Of a DNA stretch of 6,009 bases, positions 1-5,619 are shown in pieces; the stretch's first letter is position 1; each line of letters opens with the position of its first letter. Made by a program: the position numbers and the translations under genes. The stretch spans positions 232 to 6,240 of the forward strand of contig DMJQ01000148.1 in the NCBI GenBank assembly GCA_003457065.1, written 5' to 3'. The notes beneath the pieces are model-generated. The model saw only the letters and a list, made by a program, of their open reading frames with translations, was not told the DNA's origin and searched no databases. Origin of the DNA: Clostridiales bacterium (GTDB lineage: Bacteria; Bacillota; Clostridia; Tissierellales; Sedimentibacteraceae).

Positions 1-1062
1 TTCGTCAAGGGCAACCTTGGCCTTTACCATTTTTTCTTCGAGAGCTTTAGGGTCTTTGCAATAGGCGGATAAGTCCACCCAGAAAAGGTAAGTTGCTTCA
101 ATATATATGGGCACGGATTTCGGAAGCTCTTTTTTGAAAAAGTCCATACAGTAATCCACGTTTGCGTCAATATAGTCAATAACCTGGTCAAGCCATTCTT
201 CGCCCTCTGTATAGGCGGCAATCATTGCGGAAACCCCGAGAGGATTTACGCCGCCTACGGAAAGCTTGTTGTTTAATATGTCTAAGTAGGCTTTTTTATA
301 TTCTTCGCTGTGAATAACAAGGTTTGACATATGGAAGCCTGCAAGGTTAAAAGTTTTGCTAGGAGCCGTACAGGTGATAATCTGGTCTTTATAATCTCCT
401 GCAATTTTTGAAAGAGGAATAAATTTAAGGCCCTTTCTTATTAAGTCGGCATGGATTTCATCGGATATTATCCATTTATTATACTTTTTAGCAATATCAA
501 TTACTTTTTTAAGCTCTTCTTCCGTCCAGAGCCTTCCCACAGGGTTATGAGGGCTGCAAAGAACAAGTCCTTTATTTTCAGGAGCGGAAAGCTTTCTTTC
601 AAGGTCTTCATAATCCATTGTATATTTGCCGTCTTTATAGATTAAAGGATTATTTACTACCTTTCTGTTATTATGCTCTATTTTAAAAGTAAAGGGATAG
701 TAAACAGGGCGCTGGATAACGATGCCGTCTCCTTCTTCAGAAAGAATATTGATTAAAAGAGCAACGGCAGGCACAACGCCAGGGCTGAAAAATATATCTT
801 CAGCGGGAACATCCCATTCATATCTTTTTTTATACCAGCCTGTTACGGTGTTTTTAAGCTCTGTGCTGTCATAATAGGTATAGCCGTAAATAAGCTCGTC
901 GACTCTTTTGTGAAGGGCATCAACAATAGGCTTAGCGCATTGAAAATCCATATCCGCCACCCATAAAGGGAGACTGTCTTTAGGGTAGGGGGCAGGGGGC
1001 ATATCCCATTTTACTGAAAAGCTGCCTTTTCTTTCAATGATTTTGTCAAAGTCGTATTTCAT
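1..1062 (-). CDS. patB: PatB/MalY-type PLP-dependent C-S lyase (cystathionine beta-lyase-like), C-terminus cut by window edge
   Basis: This is a fold-type I aminotransferase-like enzyme of the MalY/PatB group. Family members cleave the C-S bond of cystathionine, cysteine or S-substituted cysteines, giving a thiol (or homocysteine), pyruvate and ammonia in the cytoplasm. The reading frame stays open for 354 codons to the left edge. The family is usually about 390 residues, so roughly the last 35-45 are missing. Visible motifs are LPLWVADMDF (31-40) near the N-terminus, SPHNPVGRLW (170-179) with the substrate/PLP-contacting Asn173, DEIHADL (201-207) with Asp201 for the PLP ring nitrogen, and SKTFNLAG (235-242) with Schiff-base Lys236. 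The start at 1062 is set by a perfect AGGAGG five bases upstream. It lies 13 bases after the M20 gene and is surely cotranscribed with it. MalY of E. coli also affects maltose regulation, but nothing here suggests that role. The symbol is a family-level assignment, and the true substrate is unknown. A plain aminotransferase is the main alternative, made less likely by the MalY-like N-terminus. Confidence 0.9.
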   Translation of the reverse strand, partial: MKYDFDKIIERKGSFSVKWDMPPAPYPKDSLPLWVADMDFQCAKPIVDALHKRVDELIYGYTYYDSTELKNTVTGWYKKRYEWDVPAEDIFFSPGVVPAVALLINILSEEGDGIVIQRPVYYPFTFKIEHNNRKVVNNPLIYKDGKYTMDYEDLERKLSAPENKGLVLCSPHNPVGRLWTEEELKKVIDIAKKYNKWIISDEIHADLIRKGLKFIPLSKIAGDYKDQIITCTAPSKTFNLAGFHMSNLVIHSEEYKKAYLDILNNKLSVGGVNPLGVSAMIAAYTEGEEWLDQVIDYIDANVDYCMDFFKKELPKSVPIYIEATYLFWVDLSAYCKDPKALEEKMVKAKVALDE

Positions 1063-1067
1063 AAGAA

Positions 1068-1073
1068 CCTCCT
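1068..1073 (-). promoter_or_regulatory. Ribosome binding site of the PatB-like gene
   Basis: A perfect AGGAGG on the minus strand, five bases before the ATG at 1062. It lies in the 13-base gap after the M20 stop codon and fixes the start. It suggests strong independent initiation on a shared message. Confidence 0.85.
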
Positions 1074-1075
1074 GT

Positions 1076-2242
1076 TTATTTGCTTAAGAATTCATATACA
1101 TAATTTGCAAAGAATTCAACACCCTTTACAAATACATCTTCATCAAGGTTAAATTTTGAATTATGATGGGGCCAGATAACGCCTTTTTCTTTGTTCATGG
1201 CGCCAAGAAGGCCATAAAAACCGGGATAGCTTTGAAGATAGGTTCCGAAATTATCGGAAGCTGCGAGCCTTTCCTGTTCAAGGTCTAATTCAAGGCCTTC
1301 CATTTGCTCTACTATTTTTCTCGCTTTCATAACCTGCTCATGGTGATTGATAGTGGGGGGCGTAAGGGAGATGTCAAATACCTCTGCCTCTACGCCGTAG
1401 GTTAAGGCAGTGCCTTCTGCCATGCGTTTAATCTGTGAAAATATTTTTTCCGCTCCCCCGTCTTTGTAGAACCTGCACCCGCCTGTAATAAGAGCATCAT
1501 CAGGGAAGATATTTGATTTTGTTCCTGCCTTTACCATGCCCACATGGACAACGGAGTTATCCAATGCATCATAGAAATTTCCCGGTATGGAAGATAGTTT
1601 TAAAGCAAGGTCACAGGCCGGTTTCACAGGGTCCTTGCATAAATCGGGCCTTGAAGCATGACCGCCTTGCCCTGTTATTTTAACTTCAAAGCTTTGGACG
1701 CCGGCCATGGCAGGGCCGTCTATCAGAGCTATTTTTCCTGAGTCTATCAAAGACCATATATGAAGGCCTATAAATTCCGATACGCCGCCTTTTTTATTAA
1801 GGGCATTGATGATAGGCTCTGCGCCTTTTCCTATTTCTTCGGCAGATTGGAAACAAAGATAAATTGTGCCTTTCAGCTTATCCTTTATTTCACTAAGAAC
1901 CTTTGCCGTACCTAAAAGCATTGCTATATGGGCATCATGGCCGCAGGCATGCATGACTCCCGGATTTACCGAACAATATGGCTGACTGTTTTTTTCAGTT
2001 ATAGGAAGAGCGTCAATATCTCCTCTGAGTCCAACGGTCTTTCCTTTATGTCTTCCTCTTATCACACCCACTACACCTGTTTCGGCGCACACGTAGTTTT
2101 CTATTCCACATTCATTTAAATAGTCCATGATTTTTTTCTGCGTTCTGAACTCATTCTGGCTCAGCTCGGGATTCCTGTGAAAATCCCTTCTCATATTAAC
2201 AAGTTCCTGATATATTTCATTGACCCTTTTTTGAATATCCAT
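1076..2242 (-). CDS. M20 family metallo-amidohydrolase (N-acyl-amino-acid hydrolase type)
   Basis: A 388-residue cytoplasmic zinc/manganese-type peptidase of the M20D amidohydrolase group (hippurate hydrolase, N-acetyl-amino-acid deacetylase, YxeP, IAA-amino-acid hydrolase). These enzymes remove an acyl group from the amine of an amino acid. The N-terminus has the family signature RRDFHRNPELS (18-28). Metal and catalytic motifs are in order: MHACGHDAH (97-105, with Cys100 and His102), SAEE (133-136, catalytic Glu135 and ligand Glu136), GLHIW (159-163, His161), GGHAS (193-197, His195 in the lid/dimer domain) and PHHNSKF (358-364, probable ligand His360). Length is normal for the family. No signal peptide is seen. 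Two motifs depart from the usual form: SAEE for PAEE and SDNF (329-332) for SEDF. The stop of alr is 8 bases upstream and the PatB start is 13 bases downstream, so it sits in the middle of a three-gene operon. The acyl substrate cannot be read from sequence. Possibilities include N-acetyl-cysteine S-conjugates, N-acetyl-diaminopimelate or other N-acyl amino acids. Confidence 0.93.
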   Translation of the reverse strand: MDIQKRVNEIYQELVNMRRDFHRNPELSQNEFRTQKKIMDYLNECGIENYVCAETGVVGVIRGRHKGKTVGLRGDIDALPITEKNSQPYCSVNPGVMHACGHDAHIAMLLGTAKVLSEIKDKLKGTIYLCFQSAEEIGKGAEPIINALNKKGGVSEFIGLHIWSLIDSGKIALIDGPAMAGVQSFEVKITGQGGHASRPDLCKDPVKPACDLALKLSSIPGNFYDALDNSVVHVGMVKAGTKSNIFPDDALITGGCRFYKDGGAEKIFSQIKRMAEGTALTYGVEAEVFDISLTPPTINHHEQVMKARKIVEQMEGLELDLEQERLAASDNFGTYLQSYPGFYGLLGAMNKEKGVIWPHHNSKFNLDEDVFVKGVEFFANYVYEFLSK

Positions 2243-2247
2243 AATGT

Positions 2248-2252
2248 CTCCT
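2248..2252 (-). promoter_or_regulatory. Ribosome binding site of M20 gene, overlapping the alr stop codon
   Basis: The minus strand reads TAGGAGACATT then ATG. The TAG stop of alr (2253-2251) shares bases with the AGGAG Shine-Dalgarno site, five bases before the M20 start at 2242. This arrangement favours translational coupling: ribosomes ending alr are placed to reinitiate at M20. It also supports 2242 as the M20 start. Confidence 0.8.
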
Positions 2253-3396
2253 ACAATAAATAGTTTAATACTTTAAAAATTTTATCGTCCTTAATGTACA
2301 CCCTCGGTGTTCTCCTTGTTATCCTGCACACTACTTCATTTTTGTTTGTGCCCGCAAGTTTTGATATCTCGTTGATGTCGGCGGTGTTGCCTGTGCCGTC
2401 ACCGTAGATTACCGCCTCATCTCCCACCTTTGCTTCAGGTATTCCGGTTAAATCAACCATGCACTGGTCCATGCAGATTACGCCTATGATGGGGGCCTTC
2501 TTTCCGTGAATTGTTACATAGCCACTGTCCCTCATATTTCGCGGATATCCGTCGGCATATCCGAACGGAAGCGTCCCTACCACGGATTTTTTCTCTGCCT
2601 TCCACAGGTAATCGTAGCTTACGCCCTCTCCTTTTTCAAGAGTTTTAATGTGGTATATTTTAGTTTTGAATGTAAGAGCCTGCTTCAATACCACCGAATC
2701 ATCTTTGTAGGACTTAAGACCGTAAATTATGGCGCCCGGACGTATCATGTCAAGCCTGTACAGCGGGTAATCAATGGCTGAAATGCTGTCACAAATATGT
2801 CTGTACTTAAATTTTCTCCCTCTGGCCTCAAGCTGTTTTACGGCGTTCATCAGTTTCTTGTATTGAATGTCGTCTTCCTCTTTTCCCGTTAGTGCGAAGT
2901 GTGAAAATATTCCTTCAACTTCCACTCTCAGGTCAAAAATACGGTCTATCTCATCGATGCTCTCCTTGCAATCCCTATAGCCCAGCCTGTTAAATCCCGT
3001 ATCATATTTTACTTGCACCTTTGGCAGTTTATTATACTTCTTTCCCAGTTCACTTAATATCTCAGCTTGCCTTAATGAAAAGACAGTCTGTGTGATATTG
3101 TTTTTAACCACATACTCCAGATATTCATCAGGTGTGTATCCCATGATGAATATGTTGTAATCGCTGTAATGATTCCTCAGTTCCAGCGCTTCCGTCAAGG
3201 TTGCAACAGCCAGATAATCTCCGCCGTTATCCATTATCGTGGGTGCAATTTCAACGGCTCCGTGGCCGTAAGCATCCGCTTTGACAACCGCTGCTATTGC
3301 CACTTTGCTTCCCACAATCTCTTTGATTTTCTGCATATTATATGCAATGTTGTCCAAATTAATTTCTGCGTATGTATCGCGAAGTAACGGCTCCAT
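2251..3396 (-). CDS. alr: Alanine racemase (PLP-dependent, fold-type III)
   Basis: This enzyme interconverts L- and D-alanine in the cytoplasm, supplying D-alanine for peptidoglycan or recovering L-alanine from it. The 381-residue length is standard. The N-terminal TIM-barrel part carries AVVKADAYGHGA (36-47), with Lys39 as the PLP Schiff base and first catalytic residue. KYDTGFNRLG (130-139) holds the lysine that is often carbamylated (Lys130) and Arg137, which contacts PLP. IRPG (218-221) gives Arg219, which contacts the pyridine nitrogen. The C-terminal domain has GVSYDYLW (258-265), with Tyr261 as the second catalytic base, CMDQCMVD (308-315) and RRTPRVY (361-367). A glycine that often follows the catalytic Tyr is Asp262 here, close to the active site but not catalytic. 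The start at 3396 is supported by GGAGG five bases upstream. It heads a tight alr-M20-PatB group and follows the S66 gene after 146 bases, possibly from its own promoter. A dedicated serine or broad-specificity racemase cannot be fully excluded. Confidence 0.96.
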   Translation of the reverse strand: MEPLLRDTYAEINLDNIAYNMQKIKEIVGSKVAIAAVVKADAYGHGAVEIAPTIMDNGGDYLAVATLTEALELRNHYSDYNIFIMGYTPDEYLEYVVKNNITQTVFSLRQAEILSELGKKYNKLPKVQVKYDTGFNRLGYRDCKESIDEIDRIFDLRVEVEGIFSHFALTGKEEDDIQYKKLMNAVKQLEARGRKFKYRHICDSISAIDYPLYRLDMIRPGAIIYGLKSYKDDSVVLKQALTFKTKIYHIKTLEKGEGVSYDYLWKAEKKSVVGTLPFGYADGYPRNMRDSGYVTIHGKKAPIIGVICMDQCMVDLTGIPEAKVGDEAVIYGDGTGNTADINEISKLAGTNKNEVVCRITRRTPRVYIKDDKIFKVLNYLL

Positions 3397-3401
3397 AATT
3401 T

Positions 3402-3406
3402 CCTCC
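3402..3406 (-). promoter_or_regulatory. Ribosome binding site of alr
   Basis: GGAGG on the minus strand, five bases before the ATG at 3396. It supports this start codon. Confidence 0.8.
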
Positions 3407-3414
3407 GATTATAA

Positions 3415-3444
3415 TTTATATGTCTGTGCCACAGTTTATCACAA
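3415..3444 (-). promoter_or_regulatory. Candidate sigma-A-type promoter for the alr operon
   Basis: On the minus strand a -35-like TTGTGA (3444-3439) is followed by an 18-base spacer and a -10-like TATAAA (3420-3415). A second TATAAT lies just downstream at 3413-3408. Transcription would begin near 3408, leaving a leader of only about 12 bases that just includes the GGAGG site. The spacer contains the perfect 5-1-5 palindrome CTGTG-G-CACAG (3434-3424). The match to consensus is partial and AT-rich chance matches are common, so this is tentative. Cotranscription from the S66 gene is the alternative, since no clear terminator lies between them. Confidence 0.35.
3424..3434. repeat. Small palindrome CTGTG-N-CACAG in the alr upstream region
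   Basis: A perfect inverted repeat of five bases per arm around one central base (plus strand CTGTGCCACAG). It is centred within the spacer of the candidate alr promoter, where a regulator could act. No regulator family is recognised for it. Two other odd-length palindromes lie nearby (3473-3483 and 3501-3511) with different arm sequences. Confidence 0.4.
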
Positions 3445-3542
3445 AACAATGTATCGGCAATCTTCTGACTGCACAGCCGCTGTCGTGAAGTAGACTGTTA
3501 CTGACTGTCAGCAGTTCTCTTTGCCTGTCCATTATTTCGTCA

Positions 3543-4505
3543 TTATCTGCATCCGCTTTCTAAAAATACAACTGTATTGCTGTCAGCATATATTCTTACC
3601 TTGGTTCCAAGAGCCAGTGTCGGCTGCGGAAAACTGTGCCCTGCCTTAAAGTTAAAAATAATCGGCTTGTTAAAAGGCACAACTGTATTTTGAATGACTT
3701 CCTCCAATGTTAAGTCAAGCCCTCCTTCATACGCTTTTTTCTCACGCTGGCATCCGGCAAATGTGCCGAATATTACGCCCGCACACTGTTCAAACTTTCC
3801 CGCAAGAGACAGCGTTGTCAGCATTCTGTCTATCTTGTAAACAGGCTCGTTAACTTCCTCTATGAACAAGATCTTGCCCGCCGCATCCAGCTCATAGGGT
3901 GAGCCCATGGTTGAAACGAGAAGAGTAAGGTTGCCACCAATCAGTTCTCCCTCGGCAGTTCCACGGCAATAGCTGTACAACGGTTCTTCATTTGGATTTT
4001 TATGCTCTCCTGCAGGTTCATTCGTAAAAATGCTTTTTATGAGACTGTTGTATGTATACGGCTCAAACAAAACATCGCCATTCTTAAATTTTACAAAATT
4101 TGATGTTGCCATGGGTCCGTGAAATGTCGTCATGCGACATTGCTGGTTGAAAGCCACATGGAGAGCCGTAATGTCGCTGAAGCCCATAAATACTTTCGGA
4201 TTTGCGGCAATCATCTCATAATCCAGCAAGTTCAATATTCTGGGAGTTCCGTATCCTCCCCTGAGACAGATAATTCCCTTTATGCTCTCATCCTTAAATG
4301 CATCATTGGTATCTCTCGCTCTTTCGGTGTCGGGAGCTGAAAGATGCCCGTAATTAATATAGCATGTCGGAAACATCACCGGAGTTAATCCCATCGCCTT
4401 TAATTTTCTTTCTCCGTTTTCAACTGATTTTATATCTGTTGCAGAAGAAGGAGCAACGACGGCAACCCTGTCTCCGGATTTTAGCGGTTTTGGTTTTTGA
4501 TTCAT
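3543..4505 (-). CDS. S66 family LD-carboxypeptidase (LdcA/MccF-like)
   Basis: A serine peptidase of family S66. Family members remove the terminal D-alanine from murein tetrapeptides (LdcA, in peptidoglycan recycling); a related branch (MccF) cleaves microcin C-like peptide nucleotides. Numbered from the upstream ATG at 4517, the catalytic residues are Ser114 in MGFSDITALH (111-120), Glu220 in LFIEEVNEPVYKIDRML (217-233) and His294 in AGHSFPQPTLALG (292-304). RGGYG (86-90) precedes the nucleophile, as expected. I chose the ATG at 4505 (320 residues) because GGGGGA lies four bases before it, while the ATG at 4517 (324 residues) has no ribosome site. No signal peptide is seen, so it acts in the cytoplasm on imported or recycled peptides. 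It sits between LCP wall ligases and alanine racemase, which favours the recycling role over immunity. Substrate choice within S66 is uncertain. Confidence 0.92.
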   Translation of the reverse strand: MNQKPKPLKSGDRVAVVAPSSATDIKSVENGERKLKAMGLTPVMFPTCYINYGHLSAPDTERARDTNDAFKDESIKGIICLRGGYGTPRILNLLDYEMIAANPKVFMGFSDITALHVAFNQQCRMTTFHGPMATSNFVKFKNGDVLFEPYTYNSLIKSIFTNEPAGEHKNPNEEPLYSYCRGTAEGELIGGNLTLLVSTMGSPYELDAAGKILFIEEVNEPVYKIDRMLTTLSLAGKFEQCAGVIFGTFAGCQREKKAYEGGLDLTLEEVIQNTVVPFNKPIIFNFKAGHSFPQPTLALGTKVRIYADSNTVVFLESGCR

Positions 4506-4509
4506 AATA

Positions 4510-4515
4510 TCCCCC
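4510..4515 (-). promoter_or_regulatory. Ribosome binding site deciding the S66 gene start
   Basis: GGGGGA on the minus strand lies four bases before the ATG at 4505. The alternative in-frame ATG at 4517 overlaps this G run and has only an AT-rich stretch upstream. The downstream start is therefore preferred. Confidence 0.6.
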
Positions 4516-4520
4516 ATTCA

Positions 4521-4529
4521 TTTATAGCA
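4521..4529 (-). promoter_or_regulatory. Candidate extended -10 promoter element for the S66 gene
   Basis: The minus strand reads TGC-TATAAA, matching the extended -10 pattern TGnTATAAT at all but the last base. It lies immediately after the hairpin at 4533-4572. Transcription would start near 4514, leaving a leader of about nine bases that just contains the GGGGGA site. No good -35 is placed 17 bases upstream, which is tolerated for extended -10 promoters. This is a short motif and may be chance. Confidence 0.3.
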
Positions 4530-4532
4530 CAA

Positions 4533-4572
4533 AAGATTCTTCAATTACAGTAGTAAGTAATCGAAGAATCTT
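4533..4572 (-). terminator. Hairpin after the LCP gene, probable transcription terminator or attenuator
   Basis: Arms AAGATTCTTC (4533-4542) and GAAGAATCTT (4563-4572) pair perfectly over ten bases. On the minus-strand transcript the stem continues through one G-U pair and five more pairs (ATTAC/GTAAT) to an 8-base loop, giving a stem of about 16 pairs. It begins six bases after the LCP stop codon. On the minus strand the stem runs directly into TTTTGTG (counting the last two stem T's), a short U tract. On the plus strand the G-U becomes an A-C mismatch and the stem is followed by CGTTTTTA, but no plus-strand gene approaches it. It probably ends the LCP transcript, fully or in part. The stem is AT-rich and the U tract short, so efficiency is uncertain. 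Confidence 0.6.
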
Positions 4573-4577
4573 CGTTT

Positions 4578-5588
4578 TTAATTTAATTCCGTTGTCTTTT
4601 CTGTTTTGTTTTCTTCGCTTGCATCTGCTGCCAATTTCAAATCATATAAATTATATACCAGTTCCGTTGTTTTTTCACCATTGACAAGGAAAAATGACAG
4701 TCCTCCCATCATCTTATCCGTTCCCGGCAGCATCATGGTTTCCAGATTTTCGGTCGAGAATCCAATTACATCCTTGCCCAGCAGCAGCATGTCGGTCAAT
4801 GTGAGATCTGTTTTTATATGAGGATACACAGCACTTATTACGCTTGGAAGCTTCAGGCTCATAGCCTTTTTAACCGCAGCCTTTATAAATTCCTGCTGAG
4901 TCTGCACTCTCCCCAGGTCTCCGTTGGGATATCCGCGGTATCCCGGATAATTGGTTTTTCTGAATCGCAACAGCTCCAATGCCTTATCTCCCTTAATGAG
5001 CTGCTTTCCGGGAGGGATGTTAATATCAAGCGGCGGTTTGTCCTTAGGATCTATATATCTCATATGAAACGGGACATCAAACTCCACTCCTCCTATTGCA
5101 TCCACCGCAGCCCTCAGTCCATCATACTCGATTGTGGCGTAATTGTCTACGGGAATCCCTGTCAGATACTCAACAGCATTCATCAGCGACTTTATGCCTT
5201 CTTCCTCCGTACCGTACACAGCATTAATTTTCTGGAATTCGGAATATTTTCCGTATCCTTCCCTGTAATAATATGTATCTCTCGGAATTGATATCAGATT
5301 TGCTTTCTTGGTATCTTTGTCAAAGCTAACAAGCATTATTGTATCAGACCTTGTTCCTTCAAGGCCTACAAGCAATACATTTATTCTGTTGCTTTCATAC
5401 ATTGCCCTTTCCAAAGGTGTGTCAAATTCTTTGTCCGTTTCTTCATCAATATTTTTTTCATCTTCATTTGGAACTGTCTCCGCCCTTTCATCAGGTGAAA
5501 GGTGCTTAACATATGTAAATATTCCGGCTGTTGCCACTAATGAAAATATTACAAATGAAAATAAAAATATTTTAAAGAATTGTTTCAT
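4578..5588 (-). CDS. LytR-CpsA-Psr (LCP) family wall polymer ligase, membrane anchored
   Basis: A 336-residue protein of the LCP family. Members transfer undecaprenyl-linked secondary polymers (teichoic acid, capsule or other glycans) onto peptidoglycan at the outer membrane face. The N-terminus has a short positive stretch, then one hydrophobic segment (about 7-27), an acidic, probably disordered linker (about 31-58), and the LCP domain (about 66-315). Family motifs are NVLLVGLEGTRSDTIML (70-86, Arg80 and Asp82), ISIPRDTY (99-106, Arg103 and Asp104), KINAVY (120-125), LLRFRK (206-211, Arg208 and Arg210) and GDLGRVQTQQ (223-232). The C-terminus is short and charged, with no second domain. Compared with the upstream paralogue it has about seven extra residues (212-218, TNYPGYR) between the arginine motif and GDLGR. 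The start at 5588 fits a hydrophobic N-terminus with an AGGCGG-like weak ribosome site. It lies 31 bases after the upstream LCP stop, and a hairpin follows its own stop. The polymer it handles is unknown. Confidence 0.93.
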   Translation of the reverse strand: MKQFFKIFLFSFVIFSLVATAGIFTYVKHLSPDERAETVPNEDEKNIDEETDKEFDTPLERAMYESNRINVLLVGLEGTRSDTIMLVSFDKDTKKANLISIPRDTYYYREGYGKYSEFQKINAVYGTEEEGIKSLMNAVEYLTGIPVDNYATIEYDGLRAAVDAIGGVEFDVPFHMRYIDPKDKPPLDINIPPGKQLIKGDKALELLRFRKTNYPGYRGYPNGDLGRVQTQQEFIKAAVKKAMSLKLPSVISAVYPHIKTDLTLTDMLLLGKDVIGFSTENLETMMLPGTDKMMGGLSFFLVNGEKTTELVYNLYDLKLAADASEENKTEKTTELN

Positions 5589-5619
5589 ATATAGTTCCGC
5601 CTTTCAGTTTCAGTGAAAA

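Larger units (their letters stand above)
3397..3542. other. Intergenic region between the S66 gene and alr
   Basis: This 146-base stretch is the longest non-coding gap in the window. It holds the candidate alr promoter and ribosome site at its alr end, and three separate 5-1-5 palindromes: 3424-3434 (CTGTG/CACAG), 3473-3483 (ACAGC/GCTGT) and 3501-3511 (CTGAC/GTCAG). The last could fold on the transcript with flanking ACTG/CAGT pairing, but no run of T follows it, so it is not a convincing intrinsic terminator. No small gene or known riboswitch fold is evident. Confidence 0.6.

Noticed and set aside
24..221. A 65-codon open frame on the minus strand near the left edge
   Set aside because: It overlaps the PatB-like gene in another frame, and the PatB frame carries all the family motifs.
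3481..3520. Intrinsic terminator after the S66 gene
   Set aside because: The CTGAC/GTCAG palindrome can form only a short stem, and no T run follows on the minus strand.
3543..4505. Microcin C-type immunity (MccF) role for the S66 protein
   Set aside because: The S66 family includes MccF, but there are no microcin synthesis genes here and the neighbours point to wall recycling. It is kept only as a lesser alternative.
4818..5291. A 157-codon open frame on the plus strand
   Set aside because: It lies wholly opposite the conserved LCP gene, has no ribosome site and no recognisable family. Its cysteine- and serine-rich composition fits an antisense shadow.
5589..5619. Regulatory repeat between the two LCP genes (ACTGAA repeated, TTTCA/TGAAA dyad)
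   Set aside because: The repeats are six and five bases long in AT-rich sequence only 31 bases long, which is expected by chance, and the genes appear cotranscribed.
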